From positions 1 through 7,266 of the forward strand of contig JALVEJ010000278.1 of NCBI GenBank assembly GCA_027031025.1: a stretch of 7,266 nucleotides of DNA, in the 5' to 3' direction. Shown piece after piece: positions 1 through 6,197 of this stretch. Position 1 is the first letter of the stretch. The number at the start of each line of letters is the position of its first letter. The notes under the pieces were generated by a model, which was given only the letters and a program-made list of their open reading frames with translations, made no database searches and had not been told where the DNA came from. A program made the position numbers and the translations under genes. This DNA comes from Flavobacteriales bacterium (GTDB lineage: Bacteria; Bacteroidota; Bacteroidia; Flavobacteriales; Flavobacteriaceae).

Positions 1-2
1 CG

Positions 3-1100
3 CGTTTCAGTAAATATTTGTTTAGCGAAGGGGCTAAAAAAGCCGTAAATGTCAAAGAAGTTAAACCCCAATATGAAACTGATGCCCCTATGGTTGACGG
101 TCGAATTGTCTTGCGTGATAATTTTGAAAAACTCTTTGAAAAATATCCGGAACTACTGATTTTCGGAGAAGATAGTGGTAAAATCGGAGATGTTAACCAA
201 GGTTTGGAAGGGCTACAAGAGAAATTTGGTGAAATTCGTGTAGCAGACACCGGCATTCGTGAAGCTACCATTGTCGGACAAGGTATTGGATTGGCAATGC
301 GTGGCTTACGTCCCATTGCCGAAATTCAATATTTAGATTACATCCTTTACGGCTTACAAACCATGAGTGATGACTTAGCAACCGTTCATTATAGAAGTTT
401 CGGGCGACAAAAAGCACCGGCCATTATTCGAACACGTGGACACAGATTGGTTGGTATTTGGCATTCCGGTTCGCCCATGGGAGGTTTATTACACTTACTT
501 CGCGGTATCAATATTTTAGTGCCGCGCAATTTAACCCAAGCCGCCGGATTTTATAATACGATGTTAGAAAGTGACGAACCCGCCTTGATTGTTGAAACCT
601 TGAACGGTTACAGATTAAAAGAAAAGTTGCCAACTAATTTAGGCGAATTTAAAGTGCCGGTAGGTAAAGTTGAGATTTTAAAACCCGGAAAAGATATTAC
701 TTTGGTTTCTTACGGCTCAACTTTACGTTTGGTACAACAAGCTGCCAAAGAATTAGAAGATGCCGGTATTGATGCGGAAGTCATTGATATTCAATCACTC
801 TTACCTTTTGATATCCAACACGATATAGTCAAAAGTTTGCAAAAAACCAACCGGTTGTTAATTATTGATGAAGATGTGCCGGGCGGAGCGTCATCTTATA
901 TTTTAGATAAAATCATCAATGAACAAAACGGCTGGCAATATCTTGACAGCCAACCACAAACTTTAACAGCCAAAGCCCACCGACCGCCTTACGAAAAAGA
1001 TGGAGACTATTTTACCAAACCTTCTACGGAAGATATTTTTGAAAAAGTCTATGAAATGATGGCTGAGGCTTATCCTGACAAATATCCTGACTTGTATTGA
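3..1100 (+). CDS. 2-oxoacid dehydrogenase E1 component, beta (C-terminal) half of a probable fused alpha/beta protein; 5' partial
   Basis: This is the pyrimidine-binding and C-terminal half of a thiamine-diphosphate-dependent E1, which decarboxylates a 2-oxoacid (branched-chain or pyruvate type) and passes the acyl group to the E2 lipoyl domain in the cytoplasm. The frame is open to the left edge, so the TTG at 18 is not the real start; 365 codons are visible. Counting from the edge, residues about 30-205 form the transketolase-like pyrimidine domain, with FGED at 54-57, DTGIREATIVGQGIG at 82-96 (its Glu is where E1-beta subunits carry a conserved acid) and RPIAEIQ at 103-109. Residues about 220-345 form the transketolase C-terminal domain, with DIQSLLPFD and DEDVPGGAS. 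The roughly 30 residues before the beta domain (ending in APMVDGR) look like a linker, and the wording matches the fused E1 proteins I know from flavobacteria, so an alpha half is expected just outside. Substrate specificity cannot be read from this half. Confidence 0.9.
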   Translation, partial: RFSKYLFSEGAKKAVNVKEVKPQYETDAPMVDGRIVLRDNFEKLFEKYPELLIFGEDSGKIGDVNQGLEGLQEKFGEIRVADTGIREATIVGQGIGLAMRGLRPIAEIQYLDYILYGLQTMSDDLATVHYRSFGRQKAPAIIRTRGHRLVGIWHSGSPMGGLLHLLRGINILVPRNLTQAAGFYNTMLESDEPALIVETLNGYRLKEKLPTNLGEFKVPVGKVEILKPGKDITLVSYGSTLRLVQQAAKELEDAGIDAEVIDIQSLLPFDIQHDIVKSLQKTNRLLIIDEDVPGGASSYILDKIINEQNGWQYLDSQPQTLTAKAHRPPYEKDGDYFTKPSTEDIFEKVYEMMAEAYPDKYPDLY

Positions 1101-1118
1101 TAACAAAAACTTTTCATT

Positions 1119-1159
1119 AAATAATCCGGTTATGAAATCATAACCGGATTATTTTTTTT
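1119..1159 (+). terminator. Rho-independent terminator of the E1 gene
   Basis: A 17-bp perfect inverted repeat (left arm 1119-1135, right arm 1138-1154, core ATCCGGTTATGA / TCATAACCGGAT) is followed by a run of eight T at 1152-1159, part of which pairs with the left arm. It begins 18 bp after the E1 stop. The innermost base pair probably opens to give a four-base loop. The convergent secreted-protein gene ends at 1180, so its transcript would also contain the hairpin, but on the minus strand the stem is not followed by a good T run. I therefore call it for the plus strand, with weaker action on the other strand possible. Confidence 0.85.
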
Positions 1160-1179
1160 ATAGAACTTTTAATTTATTC

Positions 1180-3228
1180 TTATTTTATAAGCAACTTAGT
1201 TGTATACACTTTATCACCCGAAGTTACTTTTAAAAGATATACACCCGTTGTAATTTGAGCTGGAATTCTGACTTCATAATCATCGGTGTCTAATTTTTTA
1301 GATAAAATTTGTTGACCGGTTAAGGCAAACAAACGAGCTTTGTTTAGTAATTGATGTTTAGAATTCTTAATCACAATTTCTTTTGTATTAGTATTGAAAT
1401 AAGCAGAAATGTTTTGCAGTTGTAAATCCTCAATATTATTAGCCGAAAGGTCATCAAATACCAATTCAAAACGGTCGTCATAGGTGCCTGCATTTAAAAA
1501 TATTTCAAAATTATCAGTTTCAGAAATTTGATGATAACTGTCATCGAAACTATCATAAATATATAAATTGGTAATACCGGAAGGAAGGTTTTCAACTTCA
1601 TCCAAGGTAAATTCAACAGAATCATCTGCACTTACTTCTACTTTTAAAGGCAGACGTGATTCTATCGATATTTCAGGAACTGCTTGTATGACAAATTTTC
1701 TACCGTCAATCAACCAAGACATATCGGCTCCCGGATAATCGTAATCAAAATTAGGTCCATCCCAAGCCACATCAATGCCATTGGTAGCATTAGCTCTAAC
1801 CCCTAATAATAGTTGTCGGTGATAATTCTGCGGTGTATTCAACCCGATTCTGATATTGGTTAAAGCAGCTGGGCGAATAAATACGCTATTGGCACCTTCT
1901 TTTTCAAATTGTCGTTGTGAGTTTTTAAAAATAATGTTGCCACCGTCATTGGTTGTTTCAGACCATACAAAGAATCCTTGCGCAACAGGCACAAATCGTT
2001 TTGGTGTTTTAGCTCCTGCCAAAGCACCACCGCCATTCCATGAGGTTGCAGGGGTTCCACCGGTTAAATTATAAGTGGCATAGCCTCCTTGATAATTGGC
2101 ACCGAAATGATCATTACCACCGGTATGTTGCCAGAAATATAAGTTTCCGTTAAAAATGTCATTGGCATTGTTGCCACCATTGGCTGCCGAAACATTATCT
2201 TTGATAAATTGATCGGCATCTAAGGCTGACGGATAAGGGTTCCCTATCAAATAGTCATTGCCGGGATTTATAGTTAAAGAATAGTCGCCGTCATTGGCAA
2301 TACCGGAAAATGTCCAGCTATTATATTCCGTTGTGGAAGCACCATTGGCAGCGTTTAGGTTTTGGTCAACCCCGGGACCTTTCATAGTATATCCTTCACC
2401 GGGAACAACTGTGCCGTTTTGTTTAATATGGTTGTTATACCAGCCTTGATAACTGTTATCTAAATCGTTCTTAAAAGCATAAACCCACTGGGCATTTAAA
2501 TAAACCGGATGTGCCGTCTGCGGAGGCAAATCACTTGTAGCATTTTGATTATCAACAATTTGCACTTGCGGATATTTAGATTGTAAATTATCATCTCCCA
2601 AAGCCCCGTCACGTAAATACATCATTTTCCAAACACCGCCTTGATTAACTGGTGCGGACCAATAATTATAATAGTATTGATTGGTTGTACCTTGTTGATC
2701 AATCCAAATATATTTGGTACCGGTATTGGAAGTGGCGCCGGTATGTGTTTGCAATAATTGCGAAGTTCCGATGAAACGAATGTCGCCATTGGTCGTCAAA
2801 GCATCATTTACCGTTAATGATTTATCAGTTGCCACCTTGTAATCAAAATCTTTGGCGCCATCGGATACGGTCATGTTATCGGTATCAACAAAAGAATTTT
2901 GAATAACTGAGTTATTCGCATTGTTGATATTCAAATTGTGAAAATAAGCCACCGAAGTACCGTTAATGGTTTGCTGATTAGCCCCACTAAATTCAGTAGA
3001 TCCGGTAGCAGTGGCATCCATTGTGCCGTTATTGGTAAAGTTATCACCTTTAAAAATGAAATTTCCATTATTGGACCATGTGTAAGTATTGCCGTTATCA
3101 TTGATGACATCCAAACCGCTTACATACAAAGTTGAACCTGCCGATATTTTCAAGTCCCCTTTGTTAATTAATTGTGCGTTAAGCGTTAAAAACAAGAAGC
3201 TTAAAACAGAAGAAAAAAATAATTTCAT
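1180..3228 (-). CDS. Secreted protein with T9SS type A sorting domain, function unknown
   Basis: A 682-residue extracellular or cell-surface protein. Residues 1-18 are a Sec signal peptide (MKLFF, hydrophobic core, then LNAQ; cleavage expected after Ala18). Residues about 20-150 are rich in Asn, Gly and Thr, with short strand-turn repeats (NNGNFIFKGD, NNGTMDATATGSTEFSG, TINGTSVAYFHNLNINN) suggesting a beta-solenoid. The middle (about 170-450) carries YYYNYWSAPV at 185-194 and GNPYPSALDADQFI at 329-342, motifs I recognise from large flavobacterial secreted proteins without an assigned activity. Residues about 603-682 match the type A sorting domain: ARLFALTGQQILSKK, then TTGVYLLKV, ending in KLLIK. 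In this family that domain directs passage through the type IX system across the outer membrane and is then usually removed, with the protein attached to lipopolysaccharide or released. No catalytic motif was seen; adhesion or matrix roles are guesses. The gene stands alone with its own promoter. The ATG at 3228 is chosen because the signal peptide starts exactly there. Confidence 0.9.
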   Translation of the reverse strand: MKLFFSSVLSFLFLTLNAQLINKGDLKISAGSTLYVSGLDVINDNGNTYTWSNNGNFIFKGDNFTNNGTMDATATGSTEFSGANQQTINGTSVAYFHNLNINNANNSVIQNSFVDTDNMTVSDGAKDFDYKVATDKSLTVNDALTTNGDIRFIGTSQLLQTHTGATSNTGTKYIWIDQQGTTNQYYYNYWSAPVNQGGVWKMMYLRDGALGDDNLQSKYPQVQIVDNQNATSDLPPQTAHPVYLNAQWVYAFKNDLDNSYQGWYNNHIKQNGTVVPGEGYTMKGPGVDQNLNAANGASTTEYNSWTFSGIANDGDYSLTINPGNDYLIGNPYPSALDADQFIKDNVSAANGGNNANDIFNGNLYFWQHTGGNDHFGANYQGGYATYNLTGGTPATSWNGGGALAGAKTPKRFVPVAQGFFVWSETTNDGGNIIFKNSQRQFEKEGANSVFIRPAALTNIRIGLNTPQNYHRQLLLGVRANATNGIDVAWDGPNFDYDYPGADMSWLIDGRKFVIQAVPEISIESRLPLKVEVSADDSVEFTLDEVENLPSGITNLYIYDSFDDSYHQISETDNFEIFLNAGTYDDRFELVFDDLSANNIEDLQLQNISAYFNTNTKEIVIKNSKHQLLNKARLFALTGQQILSKKLDTDDYEVRIPAQITTGVYLLKVTSGDKVYTTKLLIK

Positions 3229-3254
3229 AATGACAAATTTTAGTTTAACAATGA

Positions 3255-3262
3255 CAAAGTTA
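3255..3262 (-). promoter_or_regulatory. Bacteroidota-type -7 element upstream of the secreted-protein gene
   Basis: Read on the minus strand this is TAACTTTG, an exact match to the Bacteroidota -7 consensus TAnnTTTG. It ends 26 bp before the ATG at 3228, which would leave a leader of roughly 20 bases. No clear -33 TTTG box is visible. A GTTT lies at 3276-3279, closer than the usual spacing of about 19 bases, and the interval between is dominated by ten consecutive T (minus strand, 3264-3273). The element was found by eye, without experimental support. Confidence 0.55.
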
Positions 3263-3263
3263 T

Positions 3264-3300
3264 AAAAAAAAAATTAAACTTTTACATTAATTTATGTTAA
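3264..3300 (-). terminator. Possible weak AT-rich terminator of the aminotransferase/amidase operon
   Basis: On the minus strand TTAACAT (3300-3294) and ATGTAAA (3287-3281) can pair with one mismatch around a six-base loop. After seven bases comes a run of ten T (3273-3264). The stem is almost entirely A-T and overlaps the amidase stop codon, so it would be weak. The T run may instead belong to the downstream promoter. Confidence 0.25.
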
Positions 3301-4095
3301 TATTTGAAATTTATCCCAATCTAGTCCGACATTAAATCGTTTTCTTAGACTGTCAAGCTTAGAAAAATCTAAGCTGTAATTCAAAATTTTTTCTTGTCCG
3401 GATTTTGCTGATGTTAACACAATTCCCTCAGCATCAATTATTTGCGAGTCTCCGGAATGAAATATCCCTTTTCCGTCAACGCCTATTCTATTGACCCAAA
3501 TTACAAAGGCTTGATTTTCGATAGCGCGTGCTTTCAATAATGACATATAAGCTGTTTTCCTGGATTCCGGCCAATTGGCAATATAGATAATTGCATCATA
3601 ATCATAACTGCCGTTTGTTTCATCAAAATTATTTTTTGACCAAACGGGAAAGCGTAAGTCATAGCAAATTTGCAATTGAAAACGTCTGTTTTTGTAGCTG
3701 ACAAAGACTTTTCGATTGCCGGCTGTCATCACTTTATGTTCGCCACCCATATGAAACAAATGCCGTTTGTCATAATATTCAAAACTACCATCAGGTCGAA
3801 CCCAATACATTCTGTTAAAATATTTACCTTTATCCTCTGTCAACAAACTGCCAACAATGATTTTATTAAGTTCGGATGATTTTTGCTTCATCCATTCAAA
3901 TGATTGATAACCAACAGGTTTATTAAATTTTTGAACGTTCATCGTAAAACCGGTTGCAAACATTTCAGGTAGTATAATGATTTCAGTTTCCGGCGTAACT
4001 TCTTTTAGGAGTCTATCAAAACGATTTAAATTGGCTTGTTCATTTTCCCAAACCAAATCTGTTTGTATTAAGCTTATATGAATTTTATCGTTCAT
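3292..4095 (-). CDS. Omega-amidase, nitrilase superfamily (YafV/Nit2-like)
   Basis: A 267-residue cytoplasmic amidohydrolase of the carbon-nitrogen hydrolase family. The full Glu-Lys-Cys triad is present: Glu44 in ILPEMFATGF, Lys110 in YYDKRHLFHMGGEH and Cys144 in LQICYDLRFP. Length and the FATGF and HMGGEH wording fit the YafV/omega-amidase branch, whose known activity is hydrolysis of 2-oxoglutaramate and of 2-oxo-4-methylthiobutyramide-like amides to the free 2-oxoacid and ammonia. The start codon lies within the ATGA shared with the stop of the upstream aminotransferase, so translation is probably coupled. That partnership supports the role: the aminotransferase makes 2-oxoglutaramate when glutamine is the amino donor, and this enzyme removes it. 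No signal peptide is seen. The exact substrate is inferred from family and neighbour; a general amidase of the same fold is the alternative. Confidence 0.9.
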   Translation of the reverse strand: MNDKIHISLIQTDLVWENEQANLNRFDRLLKEVTPETEIIILPEMFATGFTMNVQKFNKPVGYQSFEWMKQKSSELNKIIVGSLLTEDKGKYFNRMYWVRPDGSFEYYDKRHLFHMGGEHKVMTAGNRKVFVSYKNRRFQLQICYDLRFPVWSKNNFDETNGSYDYDAIIYIANWPESRKTAYMSLLKARAIENQAFVIWVNRIGVDGKGIFHSGDSQIIDAEGIVLTSAKSGQEKILNYSLDFSKLDSLRKRFNVGLDWDKFQILT

Positions 4096-5234
4096 ATTTT
4101 TGTGAGGATTTCCGTTGCTTTTAATAATGTATCTAGTTCTTTTGGGAATGCAAATCGTAAAATGTGTTGATCCCTTTTATCATGATAAAATGCGGACACC
4201 GGAATGGCTGCCACGCCTTTTTCTTTGGTCATCCATACAGCAAAATCGTATTCGTTCAAGTCGGAAATGGCACTATAATCTAACAATTGGAAATAAGTGC
4301 CATGAGAAGGGATAACTTTAAATTTTGAACCGGATAAATGTTCTACAAAAAAATCTCGTTTGGCTTGATAAAATTCAGGCAAATTTAAATAGTTTTCAGG
4401 GTTTTGCAAATAATCTGCCAAAGCATATTGAATAGGCGTATTGACAGAAAATACATTAAATTGATGCACTTTTCTAAATTCATTAGTCAAGGCTTCTGGG
4501 GCAATAACGTAACCCGTTTTCCAGCCCGTAGCATGAAAAGTTTTTCCAAAAGAATACACCGCTAAGGTTCTCTGATACAATTCGTTAAAACGCAAAGCGG
4601 ATTGATGTTGTAAACCATCAAAAATAATATGCTCGTAAACCTCGTCACTGATGACAACGATATCCGTATTGCGGGTTATTTCCGTCAGAGATTGCATGTC
4701 TGTTTCCGTAAAGACAAAACCTCCGGGATTATTAGGCGTATTGATGATGATTAATTTGGTTTTTGGTGTGATGGTGGATTTGACTTTGTTCCAATCAATT
4801 TTAAAATCGGGTGCCGATAAAGAGATATACTTGGTAATGCCCCCGTTGAGTTTGATGGCCGGATCATAAGAGTCATAAGCCGGTTCAAAAATAATGGCTT
4901 CGTCACCCGGATTAATCAAAGCCGTGATAGCCGTAAATAAAGCTTGTGTAGCGCCGGCAGTTATGGTGATTTCAGTATCGGGATTAATTTTTTTGTCATA
5001 TAAATTTTTAACTTTTGCCGCAATCGCTTCCCGCAATTCATACACTCCGGGCATGGGCGCATATTGATTTTTATCAGCCAGCATATAGCGGTTTACCAAG
5101 TTTATTAATTCACGGGAAACCGGAAAATCAGGAAAACCTTGTGACAAATTGATAGCGCCATAACGATTTGCCAAACCGGACATCACGGCAAAAATGGAGG
5201 TTTCTGTTTTGGGTAATTTGCTGTTTATGTGCAT
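4092..5234 (-). CDS. Methionine/glutamine aminotransferase, PLP-dependent class I (YbdL/KAT-like)
   Basis: A 380-residue fold-type I aminotransferase, full length for the family. Visible landmarks are the N-terminal INLSQGFPDFP (29-39), QYAPMPGVYELREAI (57-71), the ITAGATQALF phosphate-side segment (91-100), NTPNNPGG (165-172, cofactor-contacting Asn169), SDEVYEH (196-202, Asp197 that pairs with the pyridine nitrogen), SFGKTFHATGWKTGY (228-242, Schiff-base Lys231) and LRFAF with Arg360, which binds the substrate carboxylate. The GFPDFP and GKTFHATGWK wording is that of the YbdL/kynurenine aminotransferase/glutamine transaminase K branch, which acts on methionine, glutamine and aromatic amino acids. 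It is the first gene of the two-gene operon with the omega-amidase. That pairing suggests transamination of 2-oxo-4-methylthiobutyrate with glutamine, the last step of methionine salvage, though no other salvage gene is in view. The ATG at 5234 has an A-rich leader and no Shine-Dalgarno sequence. I found no TAnnTTTG box within about 50 bp upstream. Confidence 0.92.
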   Translation of the reverse strand: MHINSKLPKTETSIFAVMSGLANRYGAINLSQGFPDFPVSRELINLVNRYMLADKNQYAPMPGVYELREAIAAKVKNLYDKKINPDTEITITAGATQALFTAITALINPGDEAIIFEPAYDSYDPAIKLNGGITKYISLSAPDFKIDWNKVKSTITPKTKLIIINTPNNPGGFVFTETDMQSLTEITRNTDIVVISDEVYEHIIFDGLQHQSALRFNELYQRTLAVYSFGKTFHATGWKTGYVIAPEALTNEFRKVHQFNVFSVNTPIQYALADYLQNPENYLNLPEFYQAKRDFFVEHLSGSKFKVIPSHGTYFQLLDYSAISDLNEYDFAVWMTKEKGVAAIPVSAFYHDKRDQHILRFAFPKELDTLLKATEILTKI

Positions 5235-5258
5235 TTGATTGGTTATTTATTTGTCGTT

Positions 5259-5308
5259 GAATGTCAAGTGTCAGGTGTCCGATGTATTATTCTTTTCTGA
5301 TTTCTGAT
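5259..5308. repeat. Degenerate heptamer repeats in the intergenic region
   Basis: Four consecutive 7-base units share a TGTC/GTGTC core: GAATGTC, AAGTGTC, AGGTGTC, CGATGTA (5259-5286). Shortly after comes an exact tandem pair TTCTGAT TTCTGAT (5295-5308). They lie just upstream of the aminotransferase gene, where its promoter should be. They may be a decayed noncoding repeat or a cluster of binding sites; no function is visible. Confidence 0.45.
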
Positions 5309-5323
5309 TTATTTAGATGTTTT

Positions 5324-5366
5324 AAAAACGTCTCTATATCACACCTTGCGGCTTTTTATTGAGACG
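5324..5366 (-). terminator. Probable terminator of the lon-csaA-CYTH operon
   Basis: Read on the minus strand, CGTCTCAATA (5366-5357) can pair with TATAGAGACG (5338-5329), nine of ten positions, around an 18-base loop. The stem is followed directly by five T (5328-5324). It starts 23 bp after the CYTH stop, the right place for the end of the minus-strand operon. The loop is long and the T run short, so termination may be partial. Confidence 0.5.
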
Positions 5367-5385
5367 CACCACCGGGCGTTTCTAC
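5329..5385. repeat. GAGACG/CGTCTC inverted-repeat element
   Basis: Three copies of the same short word lie within 57 bases: CGTCTC (5329-5334), GAGACGC (5361-5367) and GCGTTTCTAC (5376-5385). The middle copy can pair with either flanking one. The right-hand pair with its CACCACCGG centre resembles, from memory, the GAGACGCAC...GTGCGTCTC palindromes scattered between genes in flavobacterial genomes, here with substitutions. The left-hand pair doubles as the proposed terminator. Confidence 0.45.
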
Positions 5386-5388
5386 TTG

Positions 5389-5844
5389 TTATTTGCTGCT
5401 AATTTGAGAATTATAATAAGCCGGATTGCCCGTGACTTCTTCGCCTAACCAACCGGGTTTTTCAAAACTTGTATGTTCATCGGGCAGTTCTATTTCCGCT
5501 ATGGTTAAACCTTCGTTTTCTCCTAAAAATTCGTCAACTTCAAAAAACAGTTTATCATTGACCGGAATATCATAGCGCACTTTTTCTATAATACCGGGCT
5601 CCGCCAGTTGCAAAAGCGCTTGGGCATCTTCTGCCGGAATTTCGGTTTCCCATTCAAAACGAGCTGTTCCGTTATTATTAGACTGCCCTTTAATGGTTAA
5701 GAAAGCCTTGCCATCTATAATACGGATACGAACCGTTCGTTTCGGATCGCGGTTAAGATAACCCTGAATGATATGATGCACCCGGACAGCTTCGAGCTTA
5801 TAATCCTCATTTTTGACTAAAAACTTGCGTTCTATTTCTTGCAT
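5389..5844 (-). CDS. CYTH domain / triphosphate tunnel metalloenzyme family protein
   Basis: A 151-residue single-domain CYTH protein, probably a cytoplasmic hydrolase of inorganic triphosphate or another triphosphate with a divalent metal. The signature ExExK is EIERK at residues 3-7, which also fixes the start. The other tunnel residues appear in order: Arg39 and Arg41 (TVRIRI), Lys52 (LTIKG), Glu64 and Glu66 (RFEWETE), Lys88 and Arg90 (EKVRY), Glu102 and Asp104 (FFEVDEF), and Glu117 and Glu119 (IAEIEL). Size and motifs fit the small bacterial tripolyphosphatase-like group (as in Nitrosomonas europaea TTM) rather than a proven class IV adenylate cyclase, though sequence alone does not separate these. 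Its ATG abuts the TAA of the CsaA-like gene (TAAATG, no gap), so translation is very likely coupled. It is the last gene of the operon. Confidence 0.9.
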   Translation of the reverse strand: MQEIERKFLVKNEDYKLEAVRVHHIIQGYLNRDPKRTVRIRIIDGKAFLTIKGQSNNNGTARFEWETEIPAEDAQALLQLAEPGIIEKVRYDIPVNDKLFFEVDEFLGENEGLTIAEIELPDEHTSFEKPGWLGEEVTGNPAYYNSQISSK

Positions 5845-6186
5845 TTATCCGACTTTTAATCCGTTTTTAACCGGTATATCAGGGGTTAATAAAGACACTT
5901 CTTTACCATTTACTACACCCAAAACTAAACATTCACTCATAAAATCGGCAATTTGTTTCGGTTGAAAATTGACAACTGCAATCACTTGTTTTCCAACTAA
6001 ACCGGCTGGTTCATACAATCGTGTAATCTGAGCTGATGTTTTTTTAATCCCCAAATCGCCAAAATCAATCCATAATTTGTAAGCGGGTTTTCGGGCTTTA
6101 CCAAAAATTTCCGCTTTGATAATAGTTCCTGCACGCATATCAATCCGTTCAAAGTCAGAAAAATTAATACTTTCTTTTTCCGTCAT
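5845..6186 (-). CDS. csaA: CsaA-like tRNA-binding-domain protein
   Basis: A 113-residue protein made almost wholly of one OB-fold tRNA-binding domain of the kind found at the C-terminus of methionyl-tRNA synthetase and as free CsaA. Family landmarks are DFERIDMRAGTI (11-22), ARKPAYKLWIDFG (31-43), KTSAQIT (49-55), VVNFQPKQI (71-79), SECLVLG (84-90) and the closing NGLKVG. The free protein is a homodimer in Bacillus subtilis, with chaperone-like, export-related activity and tRNA binding reported; the physiological role in Bacteroidota is not settled. The gene starts 11 bp after the lon stop and ends directly against the CYTH start, so it is the middle gene of the operon. Being beside Lon fits a protein-quality role but does not prove one. 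The ATG at 6186 is the only start compatible with the conserved N-terminus. The leader AATCAAGAGAA is purine-rich but too close to the ATG to be a clear ribosome site. Confidence 0.9.
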   Translation of the reverse strand: MTEKESINFSDFERIDMRAGTIIKAEIFGKARKPAYKLWIDFGDLGIKKTSAQITRLYEPAGLVGKQVIAVVNFQPKQIADFMSECLVLGVVNGKEVSLLTPDIPVKNGLKVG

Positions 6187-6197
6187 TTCTCTTGATT

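Noticed and set aside
18..20. TTG as the start of the E1 gene
   Set aside because: The frame has no stop between the left edge and this codon, and the protein is plainly the second half of a longer E1, so it is an internal leucine codon.
1119..1159. Long perfect hairpin as part of a mobile element or repeat family
   Set aside because: It lies just after the E1 stop and is followed by eight T, which a terminator explains fully; no second copy is in the window.
1856..2074. Short plus-strand open frame inside the secreted-protein gene, and similar ones inside the amidase, aminotransferase and lon genes
   Set aside because: All lie antisense or out of frame within genes with clear family motifs, and their translations show no recognisable domain.
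2000..3100. Recurring CCACCATTGG/CCATTGG-like words on the plus strand within the secreted-protein gene
   Set aside because: They reflect repeated Asn-Gly codons (AAT GGT/GGC) in an Asn/Gly-rich protein, not a DNA repeat element.
5262..5267. TTGACA (minus strand) as a -35 box for the aminotransferase gene
   Set aside because: No acceptable -10 box lies at 16-18 bases, and Bacteroidota promoters do not follow the TTGACA/TATAAT pattern. The word is part of the heptamer repeats.
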